In this document: one piece after another, positions 63,863-64,000 of the stretch
How the letters are laid out: every line of letters starts with the position of its first letter
Position numbering within the stretch: position 1 is the stretch's first letter
Source: Liopterus haemorrhoidalis
Taxonomy: Eukaryota; Arthropoda; Insecta; Coleoptera; Dytiscidae
DNA: 64,000 nt
Direction of reading: 5' to 3'
Assembly: GCA_963971575.1 (NCBI GenBank)
Contig: OZ020623.1
Location: 11,410,980-11,474,979, forward strand
Notes under the pieces: model-generated
Database searches by the model: none
What the model saw: only the letters and a program-made list of their open reading frames with translations
Told to the model about the DNA's origin: nothing
Translations under genes and position numbers: made by a program

Positions 63863-64000
63863 CTCCTGAATGTACATAGATTGAAAACATGGTCATGAAA
63901 CCTGGAAACAGGAGGCCTAGGCTCAACTCGGTCTGTCGCGACAATGATGATGACTATTTGAATTAATCGAACGTGCAGCGTACTGGCCAGAGTTGGTTCC

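Overview
The window looks like an AT-rich, transposon-saturated arthropod genome, most probably an insect. Support: metazoan splice signals, mariner and Tc1 transposases of insect type, several LINE clades (two endonuclease-type families, a CR1/L2-like RT, an I/Jockey-type RNase H), hAT and PIF/Harbinger elements, and abundant rolling-circle-like non-autonomous repeats with a GTCT microsatellite. Coleoptera or Hemiptera would fit, but the order cannot be fixed by eye. There are no bacterial operons, rRNAs or CRISPR arrays.

Host gene: one likely protein-coding gene on the + strand has three coding exons at 34965-35317, 38526-38795 and 48981-49131. They are joined by phase-compatible GT-AG introns of about 3.2 and 10.2 kb and continue beyond the last donor. 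The product is not recognised. It is hydrophilic and charged, and its last visible exon carries a compact Cys cluster. Intron 1 is almost entirely one rolling-circle-like repeat with a second copy nested in it.

Left part (1-13 kb): a Harbinger-like element, then a mariner interrupted by two hAT elements with 8-bp target duplications, palindromic and short inverted-repeat elements, a THAP-domain exon, and the first copies of the dominant repeat family, here called family R. Middle (13.6-34.6 kb): a DD41D mariner-like element with one nonsense codon, a LINE RNase H fragment, more family R copies (one holding a mariner), a second mariner holding a hAT, three internally deleted mariners, a LINE inserted in a mariner with a 16-bp duplication, a LINE holding two MITEs, and three copies of a 550-bp near-perfect palindrome. 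Right part (35-64 kb): the host gene with its repeat-filled introns, a hAT inside a hAT, hAT-like elements with subterminal motif arrays, a Tc1 with IR/DR-like ends, a ten-unit 120-bp tandem array, more family R copies, a second rolling-circle-like family, an apparently intact intron-containing Tc1 transposase nested in a DD41D element, and a CR1/L2-like LINE.

The most unusual observation is family R. It has subterminal inverted repeats (AGGGTTTTGTAGGTAT and its complement), a GTCT microsatellite, a 3' tight palindrome (GTGTGAA-AA-TTCACAC) and insertion into T runs, which is the architecture of Helentron-associated HINEs. One subfamily carries tRNA-like modules with A and B boxes at a constant internal site, and different copies carry different modules. 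I read this as a chimeric rolling-circle element with a swappable pol III-type cassette; the tRNA assignment is by eye only. Nested insertions throughout give a relative chronology.
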